Assembly: GCA_001632435.1 (NCBI GenBank)
Contig: KV424093.1
Coordinates: forward strand, 1 to 57,619
DNA from: Calocera cornea HHB12733
Lineage: Eukaryota; Basidiomycota; Dacrymycetes; Dacrymycetales; Dacrymycetaceae
Length of the DNA: 57,619 nt
Direction: 5' to 3'
Shown in pieces: positions 11,944 to 23,245 of the stretch. A program made the position numbers and the translations under genes. Positions within the stretch are counted from its first letter, which is position 1. Each line of letters begins with the position of its first letter. Under the pieces are notes generated by a model. The model was not told where the DNA came from, made no database searches, and worked only from the letters and a program-made list of their open reading frames with translations.

Positions 11944-12349
11944 CGATCTCTTGCCTGCGTGGGCGTGCGTGGGCTGAGGAGCGCTGTGACGCCGCGGCTC
12001 TTATACGGTTCGGGGTGCTGCTAATCGGCCCTCCACCGGTGCTGTTCCATCCTCTCCTACTGGCATGCAACGAGAACCCGCCCACGGCCAGCGAGACGGA
12101 GACGGCTTCAGAGCGGGACCCTCACCCACGCGTCCCCCTCGCGTCCCCGCTCACGTAAGCCACCACCGCCACCCACACAGCCACATTCCTCCCGCCTTTG
12201 CTAGTTTTCCAGCCAACGACGGGTTGCGGGTGCTCAGGGACGGGCGCTTGCTTGCTCAACTACTTGCTCAAAGTCACTGCACTGCACACCACCCTCCGCC
12301 GTACAGCATACACTTGCCCCGCTCGGTGTTCTGAGGATACGCATACAAC
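11944..12349. promoter_or_regulatory. Divergent intergenic region, CPS1-like / DnaJ genes
   Basis: About 400 bp between the carboxypeptidase start (11943) and the split DnaJ start codon (12350). The right part must be the DnaJ promoter and leader. Heat-shock elements of the NGAAN type are not clearly present on inspection. Confidence 0.4.
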
Positions 12350-13818
12350 AGTAAGTAACCGAGGCAGTCCCCCGAGCGAGTGCAACGGTGCTGACCACGC
12401 CGCAGTGGTGGTGCATACAGCGTACTACGACATGCTCGGCGTCTCCGTCGACGCGACAGACGGTGCGTCCCCCAGCCCATTCCCTCCAGCGTACTCACAC
12501 CCGCTTCCTCGCCAGACGAGATCAAGCGCGCCTACAAGCGCCGGGCCATGTCCACGCACCCGGACAAGAACCCGTCCCCCTCGGCGCACAGCGAGTTCCA
12601 GGAGCTGCAGGCGGCGTACGCCGTGCTGTCCGACGGGCACAAACGGGCCGCGTACGACCGGTACGGGCCCGACTCCGGCCCGGCATCCTCCTCCGCCGGC
12701 GCGGGCGAGGGCATGACGCAGGAGGACCTGTTCTCCCAGATGTTCTCCGGCTTCGGCTTCGACATGTCTGGTGCCGAGGGCTTGTTTGGGCCTGGGGCCG
12801 GCGCGGGCGGGGGAGGCAGCGGCAGGGGCGACGAGGAGATCGACTACGACGTCGCGCTCGAGGACCTGTACTGCGGGAAGGAGGTGACGATGACCGTCGA
12901 GCGGACACGGGCGTGCGGGCACTGTAAAGGCTCTGGGGGAAAGAGCGGCGCGACGCCTAAGCCGTGTGTGGCCTGCGAGGGAAGGGGCAAGGTCTCCGTC
13001 CTGCGGCCGGTGCGTCTCTCTCTCACGCAAGCCATTCCCGTACCCCACACAGCTGGCTGATGGCGGTCGGCCAGATGGGCCCAATGATGGCCCGCACGAT
13101 CATCGCCTGCGAGGAATGTCACGGGCTCGGCCAGAAGTTCCGCGACAAGGACCGCTGCAAGCGGTGTCACGGCCGGCGGGTCACGAAGGAGAAGAAGCGG
13201 CTGGTCGCGCACGTCGAGCGCGGCGCACGCGACGGACAGCGCATCGTCCTGCACGGGGAGGGGGACCAGGCGCCGGGCCAGCAGCAGCCGGGCGACGTCA
13301 TCCTGCGGCTGCACCTGCGGCCGCACGCCGCGTTCGAGCAGCACGGCCTGCACCTGCTCACCACCGTGCACATCACCCTGAGCGAGGCGCTGCTGGGCTT
13401 CGAGCGCGTCGCGCTCACCCACCTCGACGGCCGCGGCATCCGCTTGGCTTCCCCGCCCGGCAAGGCCATCGCCAGCCAGTCCGTGTTCCGCGTGCCCGGC
13501 GAGGGGATGCCCGCGTACCGCCGCCCGGAGACCCGCGGGGACCTCTTCGTCCTGTTCGAGATCGAGATGCCGTCCCCGGAATGGCTGCGGGGCGCCGACC
13601 GGGGCGCGCTGGAGAAGCTGCTCCCGCCGCGCAAGCGGGAGATCCTCCCCGCGGGCGGGGTGGTGGACGAGCCGGGGATGGAGGAGAGCGGGATGGACGA
13701 GTTTGTGGAGGAGGACGAGGGCGAGTGGGAGGACGACGACGACGACGACGACGGGCAGGGCGAGGGGTTTGGCGCCCACGGCGCGGGGGGCAGGGGCCCC
13801 GAGTGCACGCATCAGTGA
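12350..13818 (+). CDS. DnaJ/Hsp40 type I co-chaperone (Ydj1/DNAJA type)
   Basis: Co-chaperone that stimulates Hsp70. The start codon appears to be split: A at 12350, intron 12351-12405 (GTAAGT to CGCAG), then TG at 12406, giving [19 protein letters not shown], which matches the family N-terminus. Further introns 12463-12515 and 13010-13074 keep frame, for 431 residues. Residues 6-70 form the J domain with HPD at 34-36. A Gly-rich linker follows. The zinc region has [16 protein letters not shown] and CEECHGLG, plus a fourth motif CKRCHGRR that lacks the usual last Gly. The C-terminal substrate-binding domains follow ([18 protein letters not shown]), then an acidic Asp/Glu tail. The protein ends in CTHQ, a CaaX-type farnesylation box as in DNAJA2 (CAHQ), suggesting cytosolic and ER-membrane association. 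Confidence 0.9.
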
Positions 13819-14384
13819 GCGGGGCCGGCTCCTGCGTCTGTGCTGCTCTGTCCGGGTGGTGGTCGTGGTGGTCCATGTCGCCCTTCTCCCTTGCCGCCTG
13901 CTCCCAGGAGAGGAGAGCGGCAGCACTGCCGTTGGTGGTGGGGGCTTGAGCGGGCGCCACCGTAGAGTATACACAGGCACGGTCTCCTTTTTCTTTCTTT
14001 CTGTGTCCGTCTATCTTTCTTGTTCGCACACCTTCTTGCTCTCTGTTCTCAACAACAACGCGCAACTCTTCTCGCCTCGCCTCGCCGCTACACTACACTA
14101 CACTACCCATCCATCCGCTCATGACACGATAATGACGATGCTAATGCTGTACCCGCCTGCTTCCGCCCACCGGCCCCGACCGTCCGTGGATGCACCCGCG
14201 CGCCGGGCACGCGTGGACGTGTTTTCGGCGCATTCCTGAGGAGTAATACTGTAGACGCGCGCGACGGCCGACGCAAGACAACATTGGTATTCGGAAGACA
14301 AGAAACGGGGGAATGAGAGATACGGTACAACTACACGCGGAAATGTACAGTACATCGGCAGAGCCGCCGCGGTCGGGCGGGCGG
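13819..14384. other. Convergent 3' intergenic region
   Basis: About 560 bp between the DnaJ stop and the stop of the coiled-coil gene. It contains pyrimidine-rich 3'-flank sequence (CTTTTTCTTTCTTTCTG near 13985). The open frames are low-complexity shadows; I see no gene. Confidence 0.55.
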
Positions 14385-15663
14385 TCACTGTGCCGTCACG
14401 GACTGCGGCGGCAGCGGTGGTATCCTGAACCCGTTCTGCGTTGGGGGGAGAACCGGCGCGGTCACAGACGCCGGGACGGGCAGGGCGGTCGGCATGCCGT
14501 CCTCTGCAGGGGGCGGCTTCTTCGTCAGCTCAGCCTTGCGGATCTCCTCCTCAGCATTGGCGATCTTCTCCCTGAGCTTGGCGCTCTTGCTCTCGAACCG
14601 CTTCCGGTTCTCCTCCCGCTCCTTCTCGCGGCTGTCGATCTCCTGCCGGAGCAGGCGCAGGTGGCCCTCGTCCAGCTTCGCGCGCGCCTCCGCCTCGCGC
14701 GTCAGCCGGTCCAGCGAGCTCGCCAGGTACGCCTTCTCGTTCTCGAAGTACTGCCGGCGGATGTCGCTCACCGTCCGCAGCGTCGTCAGGCCCGCGGGGA
14801 CGGGGTAGTGCGGGCGCAGGGGGAGGGGCGGGCGCCAGGGCCGGCGGACGAGCGGCTCGGGCGGCGCGTGCCGCGGCACGCCGCCCCGCGCTGCGAGGGC
14901 GTGGCCGCGGGCGGATGTGCGCCCGCCGGGCCGGGGCGAGGCGCGCGAGGAGGACGCGTCCGAGTCGAGCTCCTCGGCGTACTTGCGCGGGAGCGGCACG
15001 CGCATGCTCCGCCGTACTGAGGCTGCAGGGAGGCGCGTTAGGGGAGAAGAAGAGGGCACGGAAGCAGCTTACGCCCGTCGTCCAGCGAGTCGAGCGCTTC
15101 CTTGCGCGCTACGGCGAGGGAGGAGTACGTGCCTGATTGCGAAAGCAGTTCATCCAGCGGTTGCAGCCTACCTAGAGTGAGTAACGCATGAGGAATAAAT
15201 AAAGAGAAGAAACATACTTGTACAGCTTGTTCCGGACGGAAACAAGCAGGCTCTTCTGCACAATCGGGTCGGCCAGGTCGTACTCCGGATCGTTCGCAAA
15301 GAGCTCGCGCGTGACCTCGCGGATCGCGTCCGTCTTGGACAACGGCGCCTTGACGCGCGCCGAGCTGCTGCCGGGATCGATCGATGTCAGCGCCCCGCGG
15401 GCGATGCTGGTCGCCCAGGCCGGGTTGGCGCGGATCGACGATAGCAGGCGGTTCACCAGCGCGTCGTCCCACCTTTTATATCATTTTCCAGGTATTTCCG
15501 TCAGAAAATGTTGATAATTGTTAGTGCGGCGGGGTTACCTGACAGAGGAGATTTTCCATTTGGGATCAGAGCTGTCGCGCGCCTTGTCCGCCCCGTCCTC
15601 CGGGAAGGGCGCCGGCGGGCTGGCGCTGGCTTGCGCGGCCGCACCGTCCATGCTGACATCCAT
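14385..15663 (-). CDS. Unrecognised coiled-coil protein
   Basis: I do not recognise the family. Four exons join in frame: 15663-15539, 15472-15218, 15167-15073 and 15022-14385, giving 370 residues. The start (ATG at 15661-15663) reads MDVSMDGAAAQ. The N-terminal 130 residues look folded and helical (WDDALVNRLLSSIRANPAW, REVTRELFANDPEYDLAD). A basic, Pro/Arg-rich middle (PRPGGRTSARG, PPLPLRPHYPVP) follows. Residues about 255-330 form a strongly charged coiled coil (RRQYFENEKAYL, RLLRQEIDSREKEREENRKR, KLREKIANAEEEIRK). The C-terminus is Pro-rich. No membrane segment or signal peptide is visible. It could be a structural or adaptor protein; no function is claimed. Confidence 0.7.
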
Positions 15664-16524
15664 GATATCCCACCAGTCTTTTCTTTTCCTCTCGCCGTCA
15701 ACAGCACAGAAGCAAGAAAGCGCGAACAGAGCCAACAAGGGGCGCGCAGATGGCGAGACCGGGCTGCACAGCGGAAAGAGAGGAGAAAGAGGAAAGCAAG
15801 CCGCGGCGGGAGAGGGGCGAGTTTTTCTTCCTTGTTGACGGGGCGAGCAGCATCTGGTTCCGCCGGAGGCGATGACACCTGGGCCTCCCGTGGACTCATG
15901 TCGCGCATACGGATACGTGCGCACTCGGCCTCCAGCGCCGCGCGAGGGAAAATACATTGCGCCGCTGGGCGAGGCGGACGGCGGGTGAGTGCCGGCCGGC
16001 GTGGACGAGGGGCACGGACCGTACAGTAATGTGTGACACGTCTGACCGTGCTGATCGCTAGCTTATTATTCTCTCGTGTCGTGTTAAGGATAGTCATCAG
16101 GAATGTGTGTATACGCATCACGGGTGTGCCTGCGCTTCACACCTAGCGAGTGCATTGGTCTTGCTTGGTACATCGCTTGAATAAAGTGAAAGAATTCTAG
16201 GCCTATCTTCTGTGGATGTCTTGGCAACCGCAGCGTCCCGAGTTGGGCATTATAGAAACGCGACGATGCCCCATCGACCCCTCCGTTTCTCAGCATTGCT
16301 CTTCACACTTCACACTACCGGCCCCACAGCAGCCTGTTACACATATTTCTTCCCAACATCCAGCTTCTGGCCCATCACATAACTCGCCCAAGAAGGCCTT
16401 TCGATAATGGCCTACAATCACGTGCCGTATCGGAAGCTATTGGCTTGCAGACCGTCCTGACTTTTTCGGCCACGGTCCCTGAAGCGCCCATCTGCCCATC
16501 TGCCCACCGTCCTCCCTCCCCACC
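15664..16524. promoter_or_regulatory. Divergent intergenic region, coiled-coil gene / MRH4-like
   Basis: 860 bp between two divergent starts. The right third is AT-richer and ends in a CT-rich leader (CCACCGTCCTCCCTCCCC) just before the helicase ATG. The 206-codon frame on the minus strand is Arg/Pro/Ala-rich and overlaps the coiled-coil gene, so it is not called. Confidence 0.4.
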
Positions 16525-18930
16525 ATGTCCCACCTCCTGCGACCCCTACGCCGCTCCGGCCCCGTTTGCACGACATGCACCCGCCTCCTGACCGCGTCGC
16601 CGACCGCAGGACCCTCCGTCTGCCGCTCGGGGGTGCACACGGCCTCCCAGACTTCCCGTGGTCCCAGCAGAAGGGGGCCCACCAACGCCCAGTATGCCCA
16701 GGCCCGGCGCGCACGGGACGACTCCGGCGAGAGGAAGATGGACACCTCTCGGGTGCGGTTTATGGCCGGCCGGCCTGCTGCGCCTCGCTCGTATATGCAG
16801 AATGATAGGGACGCGGATGAGCGGCCCCGGACGCGCGGTGTGGGCATGCGGACCGTGCCAGGTGCGCGGCTTCCTTCCTTCTCCCTCCCCCCGGGATGCG
16901 CGCTGACGGGAACCGTGTGTGATGCGCAGCACCGTATGAGCGCGCTATCTCAGCCACGCAGCCCGAACGGCTCCGCGTCGAGGACACCCCCTTCTTGCCC
17001 GAGTGGAAGCGGCGCCGGTGGGGAGAGAAGAACAAGTACTCGATCCGCGTCAAGGGGCACCCGTCCTACGGTCTTGGGCCCGTGAGGAACGCGGTGATCC
17101 CCGACCGGATGTCGAACAGTCCCACCCGTGAGGAGGAGGAGGAGGAGGAAGAGCTTCGGCGGGCGAAGCGGCGGGCCGGGGCGCACGCGGCGGAACAGCC
17201 ACAGTTCAAGCCAGAGCCGCCGCCGACCGTGGAACAGGAGGACGGGCGTGTGAGGCCGTTCAAGGACTTCTCACCACCTATGTTGCCCGGCTTGCTGGCA
17301 TCCATCCACGAGCTGGTCGGGGAGGACGCGCAACCCACACCTATACAGGCCATCTCCCTCGACTACTTCTTCCGCGAGCGCGGGCCGAACAAGCGGAACC
17401 GGACGAGGGGGAGCAGCGAGACGCTGCTCGCTGCGGAGACTGGGTCGGGCAAGACGCTGGCGTACCTTATGCCGGTCCTGCAGAACCTGAAGGAGACGGA
17501 GGCAGAGGTCGACGCGACAGAAGGCCGGAAGATGAACTCCCCCCGCGCCCTGATCCTGGCACCGACGCACGAGCTCTGCCGCCAGCTCGCGCAGGCTGTC
17601 AAGCAGCTTACGCACATCGACAAGCTGCGCACGGTGTGCTTCTCCAACCCTCTGCCTCGCAAGCGCACAAAGGATCTCTACGACGAGCACGCGACGCCCG
17701 ACGAGTTTGAGGCGCACCGCGAGGGCTCGCGCCCCGCCGACATCGTCGTGGGCACGCCGTCCAAGATGCTCGAGATGTTCCGGCTCAAGGACGCGGTGGA
17801 GGAGCAGCTGGACGAGCAGGGCGAGGTGGTGGTAAGGAAGGACTTTGGAGAGAGCCAGGGGCTCGAGAGGGTGCAGTGGGTCGTTGTGGACGAGGCGGAC
17901 GTGCTGTTTGGTGCGCATATATGAGTGTTTGGTTTGCGCGGGACTGACACAATGTGCAGGGCACGACTTCCGGCCTGCTACCAGGGCGCTGCTGCATTTC
18001 GTGCGGGAAGCACGGTCCAGGGGGAAGGGCGAGAGTGCAGTACCAGAAGCCGTTGCACATCCTGCCGTTGAGGAGCCTGTGAGCGAGTCGGCTGAGGATG
18101 CTGCGGAAACGACCACCGATGCGGCGGTCGCTATGCCGGCAGTAGACGCCACGAAGGTGTTCACTGCGCCACCGTTCAACCTCCTGCTCTCGACCGCAAC
18201 CGTCTCCGCCGCCCTGGGCACGCAGCTAGCCATCTTCCACCCACAGATGATCCAGCTCCTCTCGCCGAACCTGCACAAGCTTCCCCGCACGCTCAAGACA
18301 GAGCACGTCGCCTGGCGGAGCGGGAACCGGTCGGCAGACGTAGCCGAGAAGATCTTCTCGATCTGGACGGAAGAGGCGCGCGAGAAGCGGCTCTCGACGG
18401 GGGTGAAGTTCTTGCCCGCCGACAGGGGCAAGGTGCTCGTCTTCTGCAACACGTCCGCGCACGCGGAGAAGCTCGGTAACGAGCTCCGCGCACGGGCCGT
18501 CAACTGCATCGTCCTGACGAGCGAGAGCGATCTCCGCCGCAGGGGCAGCAACCACCACCTCGACGGCTTCCTGACGAGCAAGGACGGGGCGCTGGGGCCC
18601 AAACCGCCTCGCGCGTCGCTGATGAAGCCGCTAGATCCTCAGCTGCGCCGCGCGGCCGCGGCTCAAGCGCCCGAAGCGCCTGCGCATCTCGCGCCCCAGG
18701 TGCTCGTGACGACGTCGCTCCTCTCGCGCGGGCTCGACTTCCGCGCGAGCGTAAAGTACGTCATCATCATGGACGAGCCGCAGAACATGATCGACTTTGT
18801 GCATCGGGCGGGGCGCACGGGCCGCGCGGGCCAGCAGGGCCGCGTGGTCCTCTTTGGCAAGGGGGACAAGAAGTCCGAGTCGCCGTATATCCAGGAGATG
18901 CGCGGGAGGGTCAGGGCGCTGGCGGCGTAG
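16525..18930 (+). CDS. MRH4: Mitochondrial DEAD-box RNA helicase, MRH4-like
   Basis: ATP-dependent RNA helicase; in yeast Mrh4 acts in mitochondrial large-ribosome assembly. Exons 16525-16861, 16930-17910 and 17960-18930 stay in frame for 762 residues. The N-terminus (MSHLLRPLRRSG, with many Arg and Ser and no acid) fits a mitochondrial targeting sequence. Helicase motifs in order: Q motif region DAQPTPIQAISLDYF, motif I AAETGSGKT, Ia LILAPTHELCRQLAQ, Ib VGTPSKM, II VVDEADVLF, III LLSTATVS (SAT replaced by STAT, as in the Mrh4 group), IV KVLVFCNT, V VTTSLLSRGLDF, VI HRAGRTGRAGQQGRVV. Motif II is cut by the second intron. An Ala/Glu/Val-rich insert of about 55 residues (PVSESAEDAAETTTDAAVA) lies between motifs II and III and is probably a flexible loop. 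Confidence 0.92.
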
Positions 18931-19108
18931 CCCCGCGGGGCGGGGCGGATCTCCACTCATTCGCGTTCGCAGTTGCATATTCAGTTGAGAGTTAGACGCA
19001 GGACAAATAATAGCCAATTGCATAATGATACAGCATTCCTGGGTCTGACATATCACCGCTCTAGCAACAAGTCTAGATCTACCCGTCCCCCAGCTGTCCC
19101 AACAACGC
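18931..19108. other. Short convergent 3' intergenic region
   Basis: 178 bp between the helicase and OPT transporter stop codons; AT-rich in the middle (GGACAAATAATAGCCAATTGC). No gene. Confidence 0.6.
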
Positions 19109-21551
19109 TCAACAGCTCGGGCAGATCCCGCCCACGCACCCCCAGCACGTCGCCGCCCCAATACCCGCCGTCTTGAACACCAGCGTGAGGACGCTCATGG
19201 TCCCCTCTCCGAGGACGAACCCGCTGGCGACGATGATGAGCCAGATGCCCTCGTGGCCCCTGCCCGCACGGCGGTAGTACATGTACTCGATGACGCCGCC
19301 GATGAGGCGCGCGATGGAGAATGACGGGGTGTTCAGGAAGCCTATGGCGAAGGCGACGCCCGAGGGGACCCACTTGGCCCAGCTGTACCCGGAGCGTTGG
19401 GCCTTGACCTTGAGCGCGGCGACGGCGATGGCCAGCCCGGCAGAACCGAGCATGAACAGGCCGCTCTTGGGCGGCAGACTGCCGTCCCTGAGCAGGCGGG
19501 CGAGGGAGAGCCACACATACGCCGTTGGTGCGGGGAAGGCGGGGCCCGGGATGGGGTACGCGCGCTTGTACAGGTCGTACGCGCCGACGGTGACGAAGAT
19601 GGAGAAGAGGGAGCCGAGCAGCTGGGAGTAGAGCTGCGCGCGCGGGGAGGTGCGCAGGAGGTGGCCCGTCTTCAGGTCCTGCATCAGGTCGCCGGCCCTG
19701 AACACAGTTCCGAGTCCGCATTAGTTCTGTCCATTCTTTTCTTTCCCATAGGGGATGGGACGCGGGGAAAGGACGCACTGCTGAGCCCCAGCCTCGGCCA
19801 CGCCGCCCGCGATGATATTGGCGACGACGTTTCCCGGCTGGAGGACGGCGAAGAGGAGCTGGCTGATCTTGCCCAGGCCGGAAACGGGGTTCAGGTCCGT
19901 CTCCCCGAGCGCGCGGACGCTGCACACAAGGAACACCGTGGAGATTAGTATCGCTGCGATGGCGGTTGGATGGGGGACGCACCCGAGCACGGAGAGCACC
20001 CCGCCCATGAGGAACCCCACGGCGACGGCCCATACCTTGCCCCCCTCGTCCCTAAACACGGCCCAGACGCCCACCACGCCCAAGACACTCGTGATGCCCA
20101 GGCCCCAAGCCCACCACTTGGCCGGCACGAGCCTGTCCGGATCCTCCTCGTCCTCCTCTTCGTCCTCGTCCGCTTTCTTGCGCCCGAGGAGGAGGGAGAA
20201 CGCCTCGAATATCACGGGGAGGAGGGAGACGACGCTCTCTGCGCACATTATTGAGAGCGCGGTCCAGAGGATCCACCCCCGTGCACCGGACTGCATGTCC
20301 CCTACCGGGCCGGGGGCCCAGCCGGAGAGCTTGGAGAGCGGGGAGAGGATCGCCCAGCCTGTGAGCATGCCCAGGTTCATCGAGAGGGTTATGGGGAAGC
20401 CCATGATGATGCCTTTGTAGCGTGTCAGCACCTCTGTCTCTTGCACACTGCGAGAAGCAGCAGCAGGCAGGACGAGTAAAGGGAGAGAAACGCACCTTGC
20501 CCTACATAGCTCAGACTAGGCGAGAACCACCACAGCCAGCGCTCCGCCAGCCCCCTGTGGAAAATATCGAACACGGGGATGAAGAACAGGACGGGCATAA
20601 AGTACGCGGCGAGGGTGAGGGCGCCGCTGGCTGCGAAGCTCCAGCCGAGCGCGCGCCAGCCCTGCGAGGCGTCCTTGGCGAGCTGGGCGCGCTCTTCCCG
20701 CTCGGAGGCTTGCGCTTGCTCGGGTGTTTCGGGGACTTCGGGGTCGGCCGAGGAGGGCGGGAGGGCCGAGTAGTCCCCCTGAGGGGAGGGGACGTGCCGC
20801 CGGCGCAGGGAGGCGGGCGGTGGCTCGTTGTGCATCACTGAGATCAGCTGGGCGGTCGCGGTGCCCGAGGGGAAGGGCAGGTTCTCTTTGATGATCTGGG
20901 GCGGGGGGTCAGCATATATGCACTCTCAAAAGAGCGATATGGTCTTGTGGGAGGAAGCGGGGACCGCGGAGGGAGGGAGGAGGGAGCAGAAGACGGAACG
21001 GGACGCACCACCTGCTTCCTCAGCGGCGCGGCCAGAAACACGCCAAAGAACGCGACCGCGCCCGCCCACCCTACGCCCTGCCAGAACCCCAGCACCAGCG
21101 GCCCCTGCCCGTCGTCCTGCACGTTGAGCAGGCCGAGCGCGGGGATGATGCCGACGAAGCCTGCTGCGAGCGGCATGGTCCCCGTGGCGACTGCGACGGT
21201 CTGGAGGATGACGTTTTCCTGTGCTGTGAACTTTGGGAGTTTGGGAAAGCCGGGGGCGAGGGAGAGGAGGTAGCCGAGGAGGGCGGACTGGAGGGACATC
21301 ATGCTTATCCAGCCTGTTTGTAGGCCGAAGTAGAGGTTTGTGAAGCAGAGGAGGCAGCCGATGAGCAGGCCTGGGAGGACGGCGCGGAGGGTGAGCTCGG
21401 GCGAGGGGGCGTGTTTGGCCAGGAGCAGCTCGTCGTCGTCGTCGGCGGCGGCGTCGAGCGAGGGCCGCGGGGCGGTGGTATCCCTGCGCCGATGGTGGGT
21501 CAGTGGGAGCATCGGCGTGGGAGAGGGGACGTACGGGGGAATGGTGGCCAT
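19109..21551 (-). CDS. OPT-family oligopeptide / metal-chelate transporter
   Basis: A proton-coupled transporter of the OPT superfamily, probably in the plasma membrane. The start MATIPPYVPSPTP (21551) is followed by an acidic cytosolic N-terminus, then many membrane helices. Recognisable segments: LLIGCLLCFTNLYFGLQTGW, the conserved first OPT helix; QENVILQTVAVATGTMPLA; KENLPFPSGTATAQLI, the family signature; ALTLAAYFMPVLFFIPVF; GIIMGFPITLSMNLGMLTGW; and near the end AGDLMQDLKTGHLL with IGFLNTPSFSIARLIGG. This pattern is closer to the YSL-like branch than to the yeast Opt1 branch. An acidic loop (DEDEEEDEEDPD) lies mid-protein. At least three introns. It shares a 280 bp divergent promoter with VPS71. 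Substrate cannot be told from sequence. Confidence 0.9.
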
Positions 21552-21831
21552 TGCGAGGGCCGTCTGTCAGGAGACACGGTCGTCCGAGCACAAGAGATGA
21601 GAGAGAAGCAGGTGGTTTATCCGGGCATGACACGCCCGTGCGCTGTATGCCGTGTGGGTGTGAGCAGCGGCTCGCGCTCTGTTGGACGTCGGCGTGGGCA
21701 CTGTGCAGGCGATGGGCGGGGATCGACCGGGTGCACGGGGATTACGTCAGCGGATCCTTTTGGCGCGACTTTGGGCGCGGGTGAGTCGGTGACCCACCCC
21801 TCTCCCTGGTGTTGGCCGCTGAAGAGGCACG
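21552..21831. promoter_or_regulatory. Bidirectional promoter, OPT transporter / VPS71
   Basis: The 280 bp between the two divergent starts contains a perfect CRE/ATF-like core TTACGTCA at 21742-21749. No TATA box is obvious. The site assignment rests on the motif alone. Confidence 0.4.
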
Positions 21832-22427
21832 ATGCCGCCCAAACGCGGGTCAGAGCGCAAGCAGCGTACGTCCCTTGGCCACGCATGCTTCATGTCTCCT
21901 TCAGCGGGCTCATCCACGCCCCAGCACAGCGCACCACCCAGCTCTCGCTCGACTACCTCGCCCGGCGCACCCGGCGCTACCTGGACGAGCTCGAGCGGGT
22001 AAACTACCACAAGTTCGGCGACTCCGCCGACGACAAGGAGCGCCTCGCCGTCACGGAGGGGAGGCGCGCTGGGCCGGCGGGAAAGGCCAAGACCGCCGCA
22101 GGGGGCAGGAAGAGCACGATGGGCGTGCGGCAGCTGCTGCTGTACCGCAAGGGGCTGGCGACGCTCATCGACGAGTCGGTGAGTGTCTCCCACGCCCCCT
22201 CGGCTCGCGGGCATAAGGACTCACCCTCATCCCAGGGCCTCAAAGACCTCCCCGCCAGCACCCCGACCTACCTCAGCGCCGCCGCGCCCCCGCCGTCCGA
22301 GCCCCGGCTGCGGTTCTGCGTTTCCTGCGGGTACTGGGGCGCCTACCGGTGCCAGAAGTGCGGGGACGAGTTCTGCTCCATCAGGTGCGGCGAGTGGCAC
22401 AGGGAGCTCAGGTGCGGCAAGATTTGA
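21832..22427 (+). CDS. VPS71: SWR1-complex subunit Vps71/Swc6 (ZNHIT1), zf-HIT protein
   Basis: Subunit of the SWR1 chromatin remodeller that puts H2A.Z into nucleosomes. Exons 21832-21865, 21925-22178 and 22236-22427 keep frame, giving 159 residues. The first exon encodes MPPKRGSERKQ, then LSLDYLARRTRRYLDELERV, the conserved helix. The C-terminal 35 residues are the HIT-type zinc finger: CVSCGYWGAYRCQKC, then FCSIRCGEWHRELRC, with all Cys and the final His/Cys of the family present. Length and layout match fungal Vps71 and human ZNHIT1. The second intron is 57 bp and has no stop in frame, so it could be misread as coding. Confidence 0.9.
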
Positions 22428-22721
22428 GTTGAGTGCTTGGCGTGGTCGCGTGCTGTGTGTATGCTGTCGTCTTGTAACTGTCGGTTGTGCGAGTAATGTG
22501 TACTGTACTGATACGCCTTATTTTGAGCGAGAGCGAAGAAGCGGGAGCGCCGCTTCGGCAAGACAGTAGCAGCACATTGTGCGTGCGTGCGAGTATGGCA
22601 CAGTGCAATGTGATGGGAAAGGTATCAAGCGCGAGCGGGTATCTGCCCGTCCATGTACCGTACCGACAACCCTGAAAGTAAACGAGGCCGGAACGCGCAT
22701 CCCCCCCTCCTCCCCCGCGCC
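22428..22721. other. Intergenic, no gene seen
   Basis: 3' flank of VPS71 running into the decayed DUF3455 copy. Open frames here are short and low in complexity. Confidence 0.5.
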
Positions 22722-23245
22722 GCTCGAGCCAAAAACAGTACTGAGCCGCATACGGCACCTGCAGCCGTGGCGTCTCCCCATCCCCCTCCTAGCCACATCC
22801 AGCAGCAGGCGGCCGGGCAGCCCGCCCGCCGTCTGCTCGCGCACTCACAACGAGCCTCCCCCCCCCCTTTCAGCGACAGCGACAGCCTCGAGCCGCTGCC
22901 AGTCGACGCTGACGCTCGGGTCGACCGCGTCTGGTAGATCGACCAGCTGCGTGCCGAGCAGAAGTCCCGCCTGAGACTAGAAGTTGTACACCGGGGCCAC
23001 GGCGCCACAGGAGGAGGAGGAGGAGGGGTCGGCAAGTTTGAACCCGGCTATGGCTGCGCAATGTTCGCGAGCCAGCTCTCGAGTGCAACCCCGCCCGCCC
23101 TTCAGGCCTCGGATCCCGTGGATCCCCACAGCGAGGCTGTTGCTGATCGCGGGCAGCTCCTGAATGCAGGAGATGTCCAACACCTGAGCGAGCGCGCCGA
23201 TGTTGAGAATCCCCCCCTGGGCAGGTGTAACACTGCGTGACGAGG
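22722..23245 (-). pseudogene. Decayed DUF3455 copy in the left arm of the inverted repeat
   Basis: Pieces of the family can be read in three frames: QCYTCPGGILNIGALAQV and LDISCIQELPAISNSLAV (near 23230-23130), GFKLADPSSSSS and VAPVYNF (near 23040-22980, then a stop), DLPDAVDPSVSVDWQRLEAV (about 22935-22880), VREQTAGGLPG (about 22845-22815) and the C-terminus LQVPYAAQYCFWL (about 22765-22725). Frameshifts and a stop break it, and no signal peptide can be recognised upstream. Its flank at 23480-23600 matches the promoter of the intact gene at 34868, so this is the lost partner of that gene. Confidence 0.82.

Noticed and set aside
12966..13949. 327-codon frame on the plus strand overlapping the DnaJ gene
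   Set aside because: It is a shifted frame of the DnaJ exons, extremely rich in Arg, Ala and Gly, and ends beyond the real CaaX terminus.
12844..13980. 378-codon open frame on the minus strand
   Set aside because: Antisense to the DnaJ gene. The GC-rich codon usage of the real gene leaves the opposite strand free of stops; the composition is Arg/Leu/Ala-rich.
19053..20033. 326-codon frame overlapping the OPT transporter on the same strand
   Set aside because: It is an out-of-frame reading of the transporter exons; the transporter frame has membrane helices and family signatures, this one is Arg/Pro-rich.
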